From an uncultured Prevotellaceae bacterium (GTDB taxonomy: Bacteria; Bacteroidota; Bacteroidia; Bacteroidales; Bacteroidaceae), in assembly GCA_947176895.1 (NCBI GenBank), contig CAMWSK010000005.1, positions 32,873-96,872 of the forward strand: DNA of 64,000 bases, in the 5' to 3' direction. The notes beneath the pieces were generated by a model. It searched no databases. It worked only from the letters and a program-made list of their open reading frames with translations, and was not told the origin of the DNA. Below, piece after piece: positions 46,103-55,256 of the stretch; positions within the stretch are counted from its first letter, which is position 1; each line of letters starts with the position of its first letter. The position numbers and the translations under genes were made by a program.

Positions 46103-47134
46103 TTAGTATAAACGGAACTTCACCCACACGCCCTTGTGGTCGGTGGGCCAGACACCCCGGGGCAGGATATAGGCATCCAGGCCGGGATCGGGCAGGTTCT
46201 TGCCGTAGGCGATGCTGCTGTCGGGGCCAAACACCCTCGCTTCCAGGGGGCGGGCCTTGCCCTTGTAGTAAATAAAATCGATACGCTCCCGCTCGTCGCT
46301 CAGCGGCGCCCACGTAAGGCGGTCGACGGCCACGTCCGGGTTGGTCGAGGGATAGGTGATGCCGGGATGGCGAAGTTCGTCGGGCCAGACCTCGCGCCAG
46401 GCATCGGTGTAGCCGGCCTCATAAAGCATCCGGGAGCAGGTCCAGGGCACCACCATCCCCTGATGGTCATAGAGGTGACGCGTGGCCTCCGTCCAATCCA
46501 GATGGCTGGGTTCGTTGAAGTCCCCGCCCAGAAGCACGGTCCGCCCCTCGGCCTCGTCCCGGGCGGCCTGCTTCAGGAAGGCGGCTATGCCCTCATCGCG
46601 CCGGCCGGCCGTGTTCAGGCGAAGCACCTCCTCCACATCGGTCACCGGCTCGCGCCGCTCCCATGTGCTGCCATCATAGCCGCGCACATCATAGTAGGCA
46701 CAGTGGCGATAGTCCAGATGGGCGGTGTACACCGCCACACGCTTGCCCCGCACGGTGGCAGTGAGGCGATGCACGCTGCCCGCGTCCTCGGATGCTTTCC
46801 AGCCAAGCACCACGGTGGAGTCCTCGATGGGATGGAGGCTGAGCAGGCCTGTGTCGTAGCTGGTAAACGAATAGTAGGTGAGGCCTTTCTCGGCCAGCGA
46901 GCTCTCAAGGCGGCGACAGAACGGACGGTTGTTGTAGTTGCGCACCTCGGAGAGCATGACAAAATCGGGCTTCAGACGAACAATCTCGTCAACGATGGCC
47001 TCGTAGCCACCCTTCACACTTGTGCCTTCCTGCCACACATTCCACTGAAGCACAGTGATGTCTGTGTGGCGCCGCGCCTGTACGGCAAGCGAAAACATCA
47101 ACAGCAAAAATAAAGTTATCTTTCTCATGGTCAT
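46103..47134 (-). CDS. Exported endonuclease/exonuclease/phosphatase-family hydrolase
   Basis: A 343-residue EEP-fold protein with a signal peptide (MRKITLFLLLMFSLAVQA) and the family's ordered motifs: LQWNVW, SEVRN, GGDFNEPSH and the final STDHKGV-like TDHKGV. The family cuts phosphodiester or phosphomonoester bonds in nucleic acids, phosphoinositides or sphingolipids; the substrate is not clear here. ATGs at 47134 and 47128 are both possible starts; a TTG at 47149 overlaps the promoter and is unlikely. It leads the two-gene operon with alkaline phosphatase. Confidence 0.88.
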   Translation of the reverse strand: MTMRKITLFLLLMFSLAVQARRHTDITVLQWNVWQEGTSVKGGYEAIVDEIVRLKPDFVMLSEVRNYNNRPFCRRLESSLAEKGLTYYSFTSYDTGLLSLHPIEDSTVVLGWKASEDAGSVHRLTATVRGKRVAVYTAHLDYRHCAYYDVRGYDGSTWERREPVTDVEEVLRLNTAGRRDEGIAAFLKQAARDEAEGRTVLLGGDFNEPSHLDWTEATRHLYDHQGMVVPWTCSRMLYEAGYTDAWREVWPDELRHPGITYPSTNPDVAVDRLTWAPLSDERERIDFIYYKGKARPLEARVFGPDSSIAYGKNLPDPGLDAYILPRGVWPTDHKGVWVKFRLY

Positions 47135-47146
47135 AAAATTTCCATA

Positions 47147-47154
47147 CAAAGATA
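47147..47154 (-). promoter_or_regulatory. -7 promoter box for EEP-phosphatase operon
   Basis: TATCTTTG on the minus strand, 12 nt before the ATG at 47134, so the leader is only a few bases. Confidence 0.6.
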
Positions 47155-47211
47155 TGGATTTTTTCGGAGCGAATAATCAAACGGCCCGATAGGATTTCCA
47201 CATTTTTTTCG

Positions 47212-47219
47212 TATCTTTG
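47212..47219 (+). promoter_or_regulatory. -7 promoter box giving a leaderless start (recJ)
   Basis: TATCTTTG, then GAGCT, then the recJ ATG at 47225: a five-base gap as in the other leaderless cases here. Confidence 0.65.
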
Positions 47220-47224
47220 GAGCT

Positions 47225-48952
47225 ATGAACTACAAGTGGAACCTTTTGCAACCGGACAGCCAAAAGGCCGAGCAGGCCAAGGCGCTGGCTAAAGAGTTGG
47301 GCATCAGCCCCATCCTTGGCACGCTGTTGCTGCAACGCGGCATCACCACTTGTGCGGAAGCCAAACACTTCTTCCGCCCGCAACTCAGCGAGTTGCTCGA
47401 CCCCTTCCTGTTCAAGGACATGGACATCGCCGTACGGCGGCTGAACGAGGCGATAAGCCGCAACGAGCGCATCCTGGTGTACGGCGACTATGACGTGGAC
47501 GGCGTGACGGCCGTGGCACTCGTGTATAAGTTCATCCGACCCATCTACGACAACATCGACTACTACATCCCCGACCGCAACGAGGAAGGATACGGCGTGA
47601 GCACGCAGGGCGTGGATTATGCCGTGGAGACGGGCGTGGGACTTATCATCGTGCTGGACTGCGGCATCAAGGCCAACGAGGGCATCCAGTACGCCAAAGA
47701 CCTGGGCATCGACTTCATCATCTGCGACCATCATGTGCCCGGCGACACGCTGCCGCCCGCAGTGGCCATCCTCAACGCCAAACGCGAGGACGACACGTAT
47801 CCCTACAAAGACCTCTCGGGATGCGGCGTGGGCTTCAAGTTCATGCAGGCCTTTGCCCAAAACAACGGCATCGAGTTTCAGCGGCTGGCCTCGTTGCTCG
47901 ACCTGTGTGCCGTGAGCATCGCCTCGGACATCGTGCCCATCATGGGCGAGAACCGCATCCTGGCCCATCACGGACTGCGACAGCTGAACGCACGCCCCAG
48001 CGTGGGCATGATGGCCATCATGGACAGTTGCGGACTGGGCGAAAGGGAAATCACCCTCAACGACATCATCTTTAAAATCGGACCCCGCATCAATGCCAGC
48101 GGACGCATCACCAACGGCAAGGAAGCCGTGAAACTGCTGGTGGAGGAAGATCCGCACACCGCACAGCAAAGGGCCAAACTCATCAACCAATACAACGACC
48201 AGCGGAAGGACCTGGACAAGGCGACCACCGAACAAGCCAACGCCATCGCCGCCGGCATCGACGCGGAGGGCGAGAAGAAAAGCCTGGTGGTGTTCAACCC
48301 CGAATGGCATAAAGGCGTGATTGGCATCGTGGCCAGCCGGCTGACGGAACTTTATTATCGTCCCAGCGTGGTCATCACGTGTGGCGAAGACGGACTGGCC
48401 ACCGGCTCGGCACGCTCGGTGACGGGCTTCAACGTGTATCAGGCCATCGACCACTGCAGCGACCTGCTGGAGAACTTCGGAGGCCACACCTATGCCGCAG
48501 GACTCAGTCTGCGCGTGGAGAACATCCCCGCCTTCAAGGAACGTTTCGAGCAATATGTGGCCGACAACATCGACCCCGAACAGACCATGCCCCTGCTGGA
48601 CATCAACGCCATCATTGATTTCAAGGACATCACCAAGCGTTTCGCCGCCGACCTGAAGCGGTTCGCTCCCTTCGGACCCGACAATCCCCGACCCAACTTC
48701 TGCACACGACAGGTCTACGACTACGGCAACAGCAAAGTGGTGGGACGCGACCAGGAACACATCAAACTGGAACTGGTGGACGGCAAAAGCGCCTGCATCA
48801 TGAACGGCATCGCCTTCGGCCAGAGTTCGCAAGCCCGGTACATCAAGAGCAAACGTTCCTTCGACATCGTTTACGCCATAGAAGACAACACCCACAAGAA
48901 AGGGGAAGTGCAGCTACAGATCGAAGACATCAGACCCATAGAAAAGCCTTGA
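47225..48952 (+). CDS. recJ: Single-stranded-DNA-specific exonuclease RecJ
   Basis: A 575-residue DHH-family nuclease. Metal motifs are GDYDVDG at about 84-90, LDCGIKA near 143, and DHH at 168-170 (CDHHVPG). A C-terminal DHHA1 domain (ATGSARSVTGFNVYQAI, FGGHTYAAGLSL) and OB-like end follow. It degrades ssDNA 5' to 3' in repair. The recQ start overlaps its stop, and RecJ-RecQ cooperation at stalled forks is well known, so the operon makes sense. Confidence 0.96.
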   Translation: MNYKWNLLQPDSQKAEQAKALAKELGISPILGTLLLQRGITTCAEAKHFFRPQLSELLDPFLFKDMDIAVRRLNEAISRNERILVYGDYDVDGVTAVALVYKFIRPIYDNIDYYIPDRNEEGYGVSTQGVDYAVETGVGLIIVLDCGIKANEGIQYAKDLGIDFIICDHHVPGDTLPPAVAILNAKREDDTYPYKDLSGCGVGFKFMQAFAQNNGIEFQRLASLLDLCAVSIASDIVPIMGENRILAHHGLRQLNARPSVGMMAIMDSCGLGEREITLNDIIFKIGPRINASGRITNGKEAVKLLVEEDPHTAQQRAKLINQYNDQRKDLDKATTEQANAIAAGIDAEGEKKSLVVFNPEWHKGVIGIVASRLTELYYRPSVVITCGEDGLATGSARSVTGFNVYQAIDHCSDLLENFGGHTYAAGLSLRVENIPAFKERFEQYVADNIDPEQTMPLLDINAIIDFKDITKRFAADLKRFAPFGPDNPRPNFCTRQVYDYGNSKVVGRDQEHIKLELVDGKSACIMNGIAFGQSSQARYIKSKRSFDIVYAIEDNTHKKGEVQLQIEDIRPIEKP

Positions 48953-50844
48953 CCGACAAACATCTTGACATTCTTCAACGTTATTGGGGCTACGATGATT
49001 TCCGAAGCGTTCAACGGTCGATCATCGAAAGTATCTCCGAGGGACGCGACACCCTGGGGCTGATGCCCACGGGCGGCGGAAAGAGCATCACCTTTCAAGT
49101 GCCGGCCCTGGCACAAAGGGGCACCTGCATCGTGGTGACGCCCCTCATCGCCCTGATGGAAGACCAGGTCAACAACCTGCGGATGCGCGGTATCAAGGCC
49201 ACAGCCATCCACTCGGGCATGACACGTGACGAGATTGTGCGTCAACTGGACAACGTGACACTGGGCGAATACACCCTGCTCTACGTCAGCCCCGAGCGAT
49301 TGCAGACCGAACTTTTTCAGAACAAGTTGCGCCACATGAGGGTGAGTTTCATCACCATCGACGAGGCGCATTGCATCTCGCAATGGGGCTACGACTTCCG
49401 CCCCTCCTATCTGCAAATCGCCGAGTTGCGCAAGATCCTGCCCCAAGCACCTATCCTCGCCCTCACCGCCACAGCCACGCCCGCAGTGGCCAAGGACATA
49501 CAGAAGCAATTAGGATTCAAGGAAGAGAACGTGGTGGGCATGAGTTTTGAGCGCACCAATCTCACCTATATCGTGCGGCACACCGTAGACAAGCTCTACG
49601 AAATGGTACACATCCTCAATCACGTGCCGGGCTGCGCCATCATCTATACGCGCAACCGGCGCCAGACCCATGAGATAGCCGAGCATCTTTGTCAAAAGGG
49701 TATCACCGCAACCAACTATCATGCCCACCTGTCGCAGGGCGAGAAGAACCGCCGGCAACAGGCATGGCTCAACGATGAATACCGGGTGATGGTGGCCACC
49801 AATGCTTTCGGCATGGGCATCGACAAAGCTGACGTGAGGCTGGTGATTCACGCTGAGACACCTGACAGTCCCGAGGCTTACTTTCAGGAAGCCGGACGAG
49901 CCGGGCGAGACGGGAAAAGGGCATGGGCCGTGCTACTATACGAAGGACGCGATTGCCAAAAACTACTCCGGCGAATCGAAGAGACCTATCCCCCGAAGGA
50001 CTATATATATAAGGTGTACGACCACATGTGCTACTACCTGCAGATGGCTGTCGGCGACGGACAGGATGTGACACGCGAGTTCAACCTTCAGGATTTCTGC
50101 TATAAATACCACCACTTCCCCACCGTGGCCGACAACGCCCTTCAGCTCCTCAACAACGCGGGCTACATCATTTACCGTCCGGACGACCAACTGACAAGCC
50201 GGCTTATGTTTATCGTTCAGCGCGATGAACTCTACCGGCTCCACACTTTGGGTGAGCATCAGGAACAATTGATTCTCATCCTCCTGAGGAAATACACAGG
50301 ACTTTTCTCCGACTATGCCTACATCGACGAAGGCATGCTGGAACGGGAAAGCGGACTGAGCGTGCAAGCCGTCTATACCACCCTGGTCAGCCTCAGCAAG
50401 CAAGGCATCCTAAGTTACATACCCGGCAAGCGAACCACCCTCATCACCTTCTCGCAGCGACGCGTGGACCACGACGAACTGCGCCTGCCCGCTCACGTGT
50501 ATGCCGACAGAAAGAAATGCTACGAGGAGCGCATACATGCCATGATCCGGTATGTGACGGACCCCGACACCTGTCACAGCCGCTTCCTGCTCAACTACTT
50601 CGGAGAAAAGGATGCCGACAACTGCGGTCGCTGCGACGTATGCCAGGCTCCCCGGTTGAGCGAAGGCGAAGAGGAGGCCGTCCGCCAACACTTCCTTGCC
50701 CAATTGGCCCAAGGCCCTCTGGCGCCGAACACCTTGGACACAGGCGGACATCTGCGCGAACTTTATGCCCGGGTGGTAGACCAAATGGTGGCAGACGAAG
50801 AGGTGGAAATCACCGAAGACCAAATGTTCCGCCTGCATACATAA
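48949..50844 (+). CDS. recQ: ATP-dependent DNA helicase RecQ
   Basis: A 631-residue RecQ-family helicase. Walker A TGGGKS is at 41-46, DEAH at 138-141, then the aromatic loop ISQWGYDFRPSY and motif VI QEAGRAGRDG. A zinc-binding part with four Cys (KKCYEE, DTCHSR, NCGRCDVC) follows at about 525-565. The end has only about 65 residues after the last Cys, so no clear HRDC domain is present. Translation starts at a TTG whose TTGA overlaps the recJ stop, so the two are coupled. Confidence 0.94.
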   Translation: MTDKHLDILQRYWGYDDFRSVQRSIIESISEGRDTLGLMPTGGGKSITFQVPALAQRGTCIVVTPLIALMEDQVNNLRMRGIKATAIHSGMTRDEIVRQLDNVTLGEYTLLYVSPERLQTELFQNKLRHMRVSFITIDEAHCISQWGYDFRPSYLQIAELRKILPQAPILALTATATPAVAKDIQKQLGFKEENVVGMSFERTNLTYIVRHTVDKLYEMVHILNHVPGCAIIYTRNRRQTHEIAEHLCQKGITATNYHAHLSQGEKNRRQQAWLNDEYRVMVATNAFGMGIDKADVRLVIHAETPDSPEAYFQEAGRAGRDGKRAWAVLLYEGRDCQKLLRRIEETYPPKDYIYKVYDHMCYYLQMAVGDGQDVTREFNLQDFCYKYHHFPTVADNALQLLNNAGYIIYRPDDQLTSRLMFIVQRDELYRLHTLGEHQEQLILILLRKYTGLFSDYAYIDEGMLERESGLSVQAVYTTLVSLSKQGILSYIPGKRTTLITFSQRRVDHDELRLPAHVYADRKKCYEERIHAMIRYVTDPDTCHSRFLLNYFGEKDADNCGRCDVCQAPRLSEGEEEAVRQHFLAQLAQGPLAPNTLDTGGHLRELYARVVDQMVADEEVEITEDQMFRLHT

Positions 50845-50918
50845 CAAAAGAGCATGCAAGACACACGGCCCTGCACGCTCTCATTCTTTATCTTCTATTA
50901 TCGGATTGTCGGTCGGAA

Positions 50919-51917
50919 TCAGCCAAACATCCTGATGCCCATGATTTGACGCATCTCCTCGGTGCTCTTCTTCACAATCTCGCGTATCTTCTCGGCGCCC
51001 TCGCGACGCACACGGTTAAGATAGTCCGTGTCAGCATAGATTTCGTTGTAACGCTCGCGGATGGGGCGTGTCACCTTCAGCACGTCCTCGGCAATCTGCT
51101 TCTTCAAATCGCCATATCGGATGGAACAATCATTCCAGGCATCCAGGTAGAACTGCTGCACATCAGGCTCACTCACCAGATTCAGGAAAGTGAAAAGGTT
51201 CTGCACAGGTTCGGTCACAGGGCTGTTGGGCTCCTCGGGTGTGAGACTGGTCACCGCCTTCTTAAACTTCTTGATTACGGTGGCATCGTCATCATTGATA
51301 TAGATGCAGTTGCCCTCACTCTTGCCCATCTTGCCACTGCCGTCCAGTCCCGGCACCTTCACAGGCTCGCCCTTGGCCACATAGGGATGGGGTTCTACCA
51401 GGAAGTCCACGCCATAGAAATGGTTGAAGCGGTTGGCAAAGTTGCGGGCCATCTCCAAATGCTGCAGCTGGTCCTTGCCCACAGGCACGAAATTGGCCTT
51501 GTGCTGCAGGATGTCGGCTGCCATCAGCACGGGATAGGTCAGCAGACCGGCATTCACGTTATTAGGTTGCTGACGGGCCTTGTCTTTGAAGGCCACCGTC
51601 TTTTCCAGCTCGCCCAGATAGGCGTGCATGTTCAGCAACGTATAGAACTCGCACGTCTCAGGCACATCACTCTGCACATACACCAGACATCTATCGGGAT
51701 CCATGCCGGCAGCCAGATACTCGGCCAGGATGCTGCGTACGTTGTCGTTCAAAACTTTGGGATCGGGCTTGGTGGTCAGGCTGTGATAGTCGGCAATAAA
51801 ATAACGGCAATCATAGTCCTGCTGCATCTCCACAAAATTGCGCAAGGCGCCGAAATAATTACCCAAATGCAGATGACCTGTGGCGCGGATGCCACTCAAT
51901 ACAATCGGTTTTGACAT
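50919..51917 (-). CDS. trpS: Tryptophanyl-tRNA synthetase
   Basis: A 332-residue class I aminoacyl-tRNA synthetase of the TrpS type. The HIGH-like GHLHLGN is at 14-20 and the KMSKS-like KMGKS at 196-200. The AINV-type QSDVPETCEFYTLLNMHAY and the ADIL/YKANFVPVG region are typical of bacterial TrpRS. It charges tRNA-Trp. It is divergent from rpoD. Confidence 0.96.
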   Translation of the reverse strand: MSKPIVLSGIRATGHLHLGNYFGALRNFVEMQQDYDCRYFIADYHSLTTKPDPKVLNDNVRSILAEYLAAGMDPDRCLVYVQSDVPETCEFYTLLNMHAYLGELEKTVAFKDKARQQPNNVNAGLLTYPVLMAADILQHKANFVPVGKDQLQHLEMARNFANRFNHFYGVDFLVEPHPYVAKGEPVKVPGLDGSGKMGKSEGNCIYINDDDATVIKKFKKAVTSLTPEEPNSPVTEPVQNLFTFLNLVSEPDVQQFYLDAWNDCSIRYGDLKKQIAEDVLKVTRPIRERYNEIYADTDYLNRVRREGAEKIREIVKKSTEEMRQIMGIRMFG

Positions 51918-51965
51918 AAAGATTATCTTCTGTGTTTTTCTATTGTTTATGCAATTATCAAACTA

Positions 51966-51973
51966 CGAAGATA
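51966..51973 (-). promoter_or_regulatory. -7 promoter box for trpS
   Basis: TATCTTCG on the minus strand, 48 nt before the ATG. It is a variant with TTCG for TTTG, the same as before the GH110 gene. Confidence 0.45.
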
Positions 51974-52057
51974 ACCATTTTCCGCGACATACGGCACGTT
52001 AGCACCCCGCTTCATCATAAAAAAGCCCGAAAACTTTGCCCGTTAAAATGCTTTTTG

Positions 52058-52065
52058 TAACTTTG
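52058..52065 (+). promoter_or_regulatory. -7 promoter box for rpoD
   Basis: TAACTTTG, 85 nt before the rpoD ATG at 52151. Confidence 0.55.
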
Positions 52066-52150
52066 CTCCATATTGGGTGAATTGTGCACGGACGCGAACG
52101 AAGCGCACTTCGCCCCAAGCTGTAAACAAAAACTAAACAACATTATATCT

Positions 52151-53008
52151 ATGCGTCAGCTAAAAATGTCACAGAGCATCACCGCTCGCGACTCACAAGC
52201 CATCAACGCCTATCTGCGTGAGATAGACCGCTACCCTCTGCTTTCCATGGAAGAAGAAATCGAATTGGCCCAGCGCATCCGCAAGGGTGACGTGCAGGCC
52301 CGCGACAAGATGGTGAACTCAAACCTTCGCTTCGTTGTTTCCGTAGCCAAGCAATACCCCACCCAGGGCATGGACCTCATGGACCTTATCAGCGAGGGCA
52401 ACGTGGGTCTGGTGAAAGCTGCCGAGCGCTTCGACGAGACCCGCGGCTTCAAATTCATCAGCTATGCCGTGTGGTGGATCCGCCAGGCCATCATGCAGGC
52501 CATCGCCGACCAGGGCCGCATGGTGCGCATCCCCCTCAACAAGCTGGGCGAGCAGCATCGCATCTTCCAATACATCGCCGAATATGAGCAGGCACACGAG
52601 CACCGCCCCAGCGCAGCGCAGATTGCCGAAGGAGTGGATTTGCCCGAACATCGCGTCAACGCCGTGCTGGGAGTAAGTTCCAGACATGCCAGCATCGACT
52701 CCCCCCTGATGGATGGCGAGGACTCCACCTTGGTGGACGTGCTGCCCAACAGCGACACACCCGCCACAGACAAGGAGATGGACAACGAGAGCCTCTCCAC
52801 GGAACTGGCACGCATCATGGCCACACTGCCCGAACGCGAGAGTGAAGTGCTCCGGCTGTTCTACGGAATTGGTTGCCACGCCATGACGCTGGACGAGATA
52901 AGCACCTACGTGGGTCTGACACGAGAGCGTGTACGGCAGATTCGTGAAAAAGCCATCCATCGGCTGAAAACAAGCAACAAGAGCGCACTGCTGCGCGACT
53001 TCCTTTAA
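52151..53008 (+). CDS. rpoD: Primary sigma factor RpoD (short Bacteroidetes type)
   Basis: A 285-residue sigma-70 without region 1.1, as in Bacteroidetes primary sigma (about 287 residues). Region 1.2/2 includes AINAYLREIDRYPLL and the core-binding NLRFVVSVAKQY; region 2.4 includes FISYAVWWIRQAI; region 4.2 is TLDEISTYVGLTRERVRQIR. It recognises the TAnnTTTG boxes found throughout the window. The ATG at 52151 fits the family start (MRQLKMSQSITARDS); an in-frame extension to 52073 is not conserved and follows the promoter closely. Confidence 0.95.
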   Translation: MRQLKMSQSITARDSQAINAYLREIDRYPLLSMEEEIELAQRIRKGDVQARDKMVNSNLRFVVSVAKQYPTQGMDLMDLISEGNVGLVKAAERFDETRGFKFISYAVWWIRQAIMQAIADQGRMVRIPLNKLGEQHRIFQYIAEYEQAHEHRPSAAQIAEGVDLPEHRVNAVLGVSSRHASIDSPLMDGEDSTLVDVLPNSDTPATDKEMDNESLSTELARIMATLPERESEVLRLFYGIGCHAMTLDEISTYVGLTRERVRQIREKAIHRLKTSNKSALLRDFL

Positions 53009-53024
53009 TCAAATAAAGAGAGAA

Positions 53025-53068
53025 AAAACAAAGAGAGCATTTCCGATTGGAAATGCTCTCTTTGTTTT
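53025..53068. terminator. Bidirectional hairpin terminator (rpoD / tRNA-Val)
   Basis: AACAAAGAGAGCATTTCC pairs perfectly with GGAAATGCTCTCTTTGTT (18 bp, 4-nt loop) with flanking A-run and T-run. It serves the convergent rpoD and tRNA-Val genes. Confidence 0.88.
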
Positions 53069-53074
53069 CTTAAG

Positions 53075-53149
53075 TAGGGACGATCGGGTTCGAACCGATG
53101 ACCTCTGCAATGTGACTGCAGCGCTCTAAACCAACTGGGCTACGCCCCT
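53075..53149 (-). tRNA. tRNA-Val(CAC)
   Basis: On the minus strand the acceptor AGGGGCG pairs with CGTCCCT. The D arm is GCCCAGTTGGTTTAGAGC, the anticodon stem CTGCA/TGCAG encloses loop GTCACAT (anticodon CAC, codon GUG), and the T arm is ATCGG TTCGAAC CCGAT. The CCA end is not encoded. Confidence 0.92.
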
Positions 53150-53166
53150 AAGCGATTTTCTGGGCA

Positions 53167-53174
53167 CAAAGGTA
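53167..53174 (-). promoter_or_regulatory. -7 promoter box for tRNA-Val
   Basis: TACCTTTG on the minus strand followed by TGCCC, 17 nt before the tRNA, as at tRNA-Leu. Confidence 0.6.
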
Positions 53175-53218
53175 CAACCTTCCCACGGGATATGCAAGCG
53201 TTTTTTCAAAATTTTTCA

Positions 53219-53226
53219 TATCTTCG
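53219..53226 (+). promoter_or_regulatory. -7 promoter box for GH110 gene
   Basis: TATCTTCG, 38 nt before the ATG at 53265. Confidence 0.45.
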
Positions 53227-53264
53227 CACAAGACAAAAAAATAATCACTAACGCACATTATCCC

Positions 53265-55148
53265 ATGAAACAACCACTCACCCCCCACCGTTGGCGAGCA
53301 ATCCTCTGTCTGTTCGTCTGCATCATCTGTTTTGGAACAAGTAACGTAACTGCCCGCCGACACGTCTACGACATGAAGCGATGGGGCATCGTGCCCGGCA
53401 AGGACGTGAACTGTTCGCCCCTGATGCAACAAGCCCTGAAAGACATCGCCGCAGAAGCACCCGGCCAAAAAGACATTACCCTGGTGTTCGGCCCCGGCGA
53501 CTATCATTTCCGCCCCGAAGGCTCTGCCGAGAAGGAGTACTATATCTCCAACCACGACCAGGACAATCCCAAGTGCGTCGGCCTGCCCTTTGAGGGATTT
53601 GACGGCCTCATCGTGAAAGGAGAGGGAGCCGCCTTCGTGTTCCACGGTCGTATGCTGCCCGTCTCGGTGCTGCACAGCAAGGATGTGGAACTGCACGACC
53701 TGAGCATTGACTTCGAGACACCACACATCTCACAAATAGAGGTTGTCAAGAACGACCCCGACCGGGGCATCACCTTCCGCGTGGCTCCCTGGGTGAACTA
53801 TCGCCTGGCCGACGGCAACATCTTCGAGGCCTACGGCGAAGGGTGGAGCAACCGTCCCGGCGGAGGCATCGCCTTCGAGGGCAAGACCCGCCACGTGGTG
53901 TACAACACCGGCGACATTGGCTGCAACCTGCGCGACTTGAAAGACCTGGGCAACCGCACCCTTCTTGCTCCCAACTGGAAGGATGCCCGCATGGTACCCG
54001 GCACCGTGGTGGCTTTGCGCGGCTGGGGACGTCCCACACCCGGCATTTTCCTCTCCCATAACACTCACACCACGTTTAAAAACGTAAAGGTACACTACAG
54101 CGAAGGCATGGGACTGCTGGCCCAGATGTGCAACGGCATCACGCTCGACGGCTTCGGGGTCTGCCTCAAGGGAGCTAACGACCCCCGCTATTTCACCAGC
54201 CAGGCCGATGCCACCCACTTCTCTGGCTGCAAGGGACTTATCCGCTCCGTCAACGGACTCTACGAGGGGATGATGGACGACGCCATCAATGTGCACGGCA
54301 CCTATCTGAAGGTGGTGGAACGCATCAACGACCACACGCTCAAAGCCCGCTACATGCACGGCCAGTCGTGGGGCTTCGACTGGGGTTTCCCCGGCGACGA
54401 AGTGCAGTTTGTCCGCTCCGCCACCATGGAACTGACCGAGAAGACCAACCGAATCAGCCAGATTGAACCCGCCGACAAGCCTTCTGTCCACGGTGCCCGC
54501 GAGTTCATCATCACCTTCGAGCAGCCCGTGGAACCCCAAGTCACGGAACAGGAAGGCTACGGCATCGAGAACCTCACATGGACTCCTCGCGTGTACTTCG
54601 CCGGCAACACCATCCGCAACAACCGCGCCCGTGGCTCGCTCTTCAGCACTCCCCGCCGCACCGTGGTGGAGAACAACCTGTTCGACCACACCAGCGGAAC
54701 CGCCATCCTGCTCTGCGGCGATTGCAACGGCTGGTATGAGACGGGAGCCTGTCGCGATGTGACCATCCGCAACAACACGTTCATCAACGCGCTCACCTGC
54801 CAGTACCAGTTCACCAACGCCGTCATCTCCATCTATCCCGAAATTCCCAACCTCGAAGCACAGGAGAAACTTTTCCACGGCGGCAAGAAAAACGCCATCC
54901 GCATCACGGGCAACACCTTCAACACCTTTGACGCCCCCATCCTCTATGCCAAATCGGTGGACGGCCTGCTTTTCAAGGGCAACACCATCATCCAAAACAA
55001 CGACTACCGACCCATGCACTGGAACCGTAACCGCTATTGGCTACAGAATGTGCGCAACGTCACCATCCGGGGCACACTTTTCGACCACGGCGACATACTG
55101 AAAGACGTGAAACTTCCACCCGTGGGCGACATTGTCGTCAAAAACTGA
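53265..55148 (+). CDS. GH110 alpha-1,3-galactosidase, exported
   Basis: A 627-residue right-handed parallel beta-helix protein with a signal peptide (about residues 1-35). It matches the Bacteroides GlaA/GlaB-type GH110 enzymes: MDDAINVHGTYLKVV near residue 340, then GDEVQFVRSATMEL, RVYFAGNTIRNNRARGSL and the turn series VTIRNNTFINAL, RITGNTFNTFDAP. The family removes terminal alpha-1,3-galactose from blood-group B or linear alpha-Gal glycans. It complements the GH95 fucosidases in this genome. It stands alone with its own promoter and no SusCD pair near by. Another beta-helix glycosidase family is the main alternative. Confidence 0.85.
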   Translation: MKQPLTPHRWRAILCLFVCIICFGTSNVTARRHVYDMKRWGIVPGKDVNCSPLMQQALKDIAAEAPGQKDITLVFGPGDYHFRPEGSAEKEYYISNHDQDNPKCVGLPFEGFDGLIVKGEGAAFVFHGRMLPVSVLHSKDVELHDLSIDFETPHISQIEVVKNDPDRGITFRVAPWVNYRLADGNIFEAYGEGWSNRPGGGIAFEGKTRHVVYNTGDIGCNLRDLKDLGNRTLLAPNWKDARMVPGTVVALRGWGRPTPGIFLSHNTHTTFKNVKVHYSEGMGLLAQMCNGITLDGFGVCLKGANDPRYFTSQADATHFSGCKGLIRSVNGLYEGMMDDAINVHGTYLKVVERINDHTLKARYMHGQSWGFDWGFPGDEVQFVRSATMELTEKTNRISQIEPADKPSVHGAREFIITFEQPVEPQVTEQEGYGIENLTWTPRVYFAGNTIRNNRARGSLFSTPRRTVVENNLFDHTSGTAILLCGDCNGWYETGACRDVTIRNNTFINALTCQYQFTNAVISIYPEIPNLEAQEKLFHGGKKNAIRITGNTFNTFDAPILYAKSVDGLLFKGNTIIQNNDYRPMHWNRNRYWLQNVRNVTIRGTLFDHGDILKDVKLPPVGDIVVKN

Positions 55149-55222
55149 TTTTTGTCAACCCACCCATCCGGAATCACGCATTCGGACGTGCCGCGACAAT
55201 GGCCGCGGAAAATAACGTAAAA

Positions 55223-55256
55223 ACATGAGCACGTTTCAAGAAAAACGTGCTCATGT
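55223..55256. repeat. Two-unit relative of the repeat family, copy E (also a likely terminator)
   Basis: ACATGAGCACGT (55223) and its exact reverse complement ACGTGCTCATGT (55245) are 22 bp apart, with A and T runs outside, giving a 17-bp stem and a T-run. It lies between convergent genes. The tail ACAGGCTCCGCAAACAGC is shared with copies A and C. The rest of the 193-bp gap (55149-55341) shows nothing else. Confidence 0.78.

Noticed and set aside
47177..48895. 572-codon frame antisense to recJ
   Set aside because: recJ has all DHH motifs; the antisense translation has no domain and an odd Val/His-rich composition.
55223..55256. Element E as a plain terminator unrelated to the repeats
   Set aside because: It can end transcription, but the unit sequence, 22-bp spacing and shared tail place it in the repeat family.
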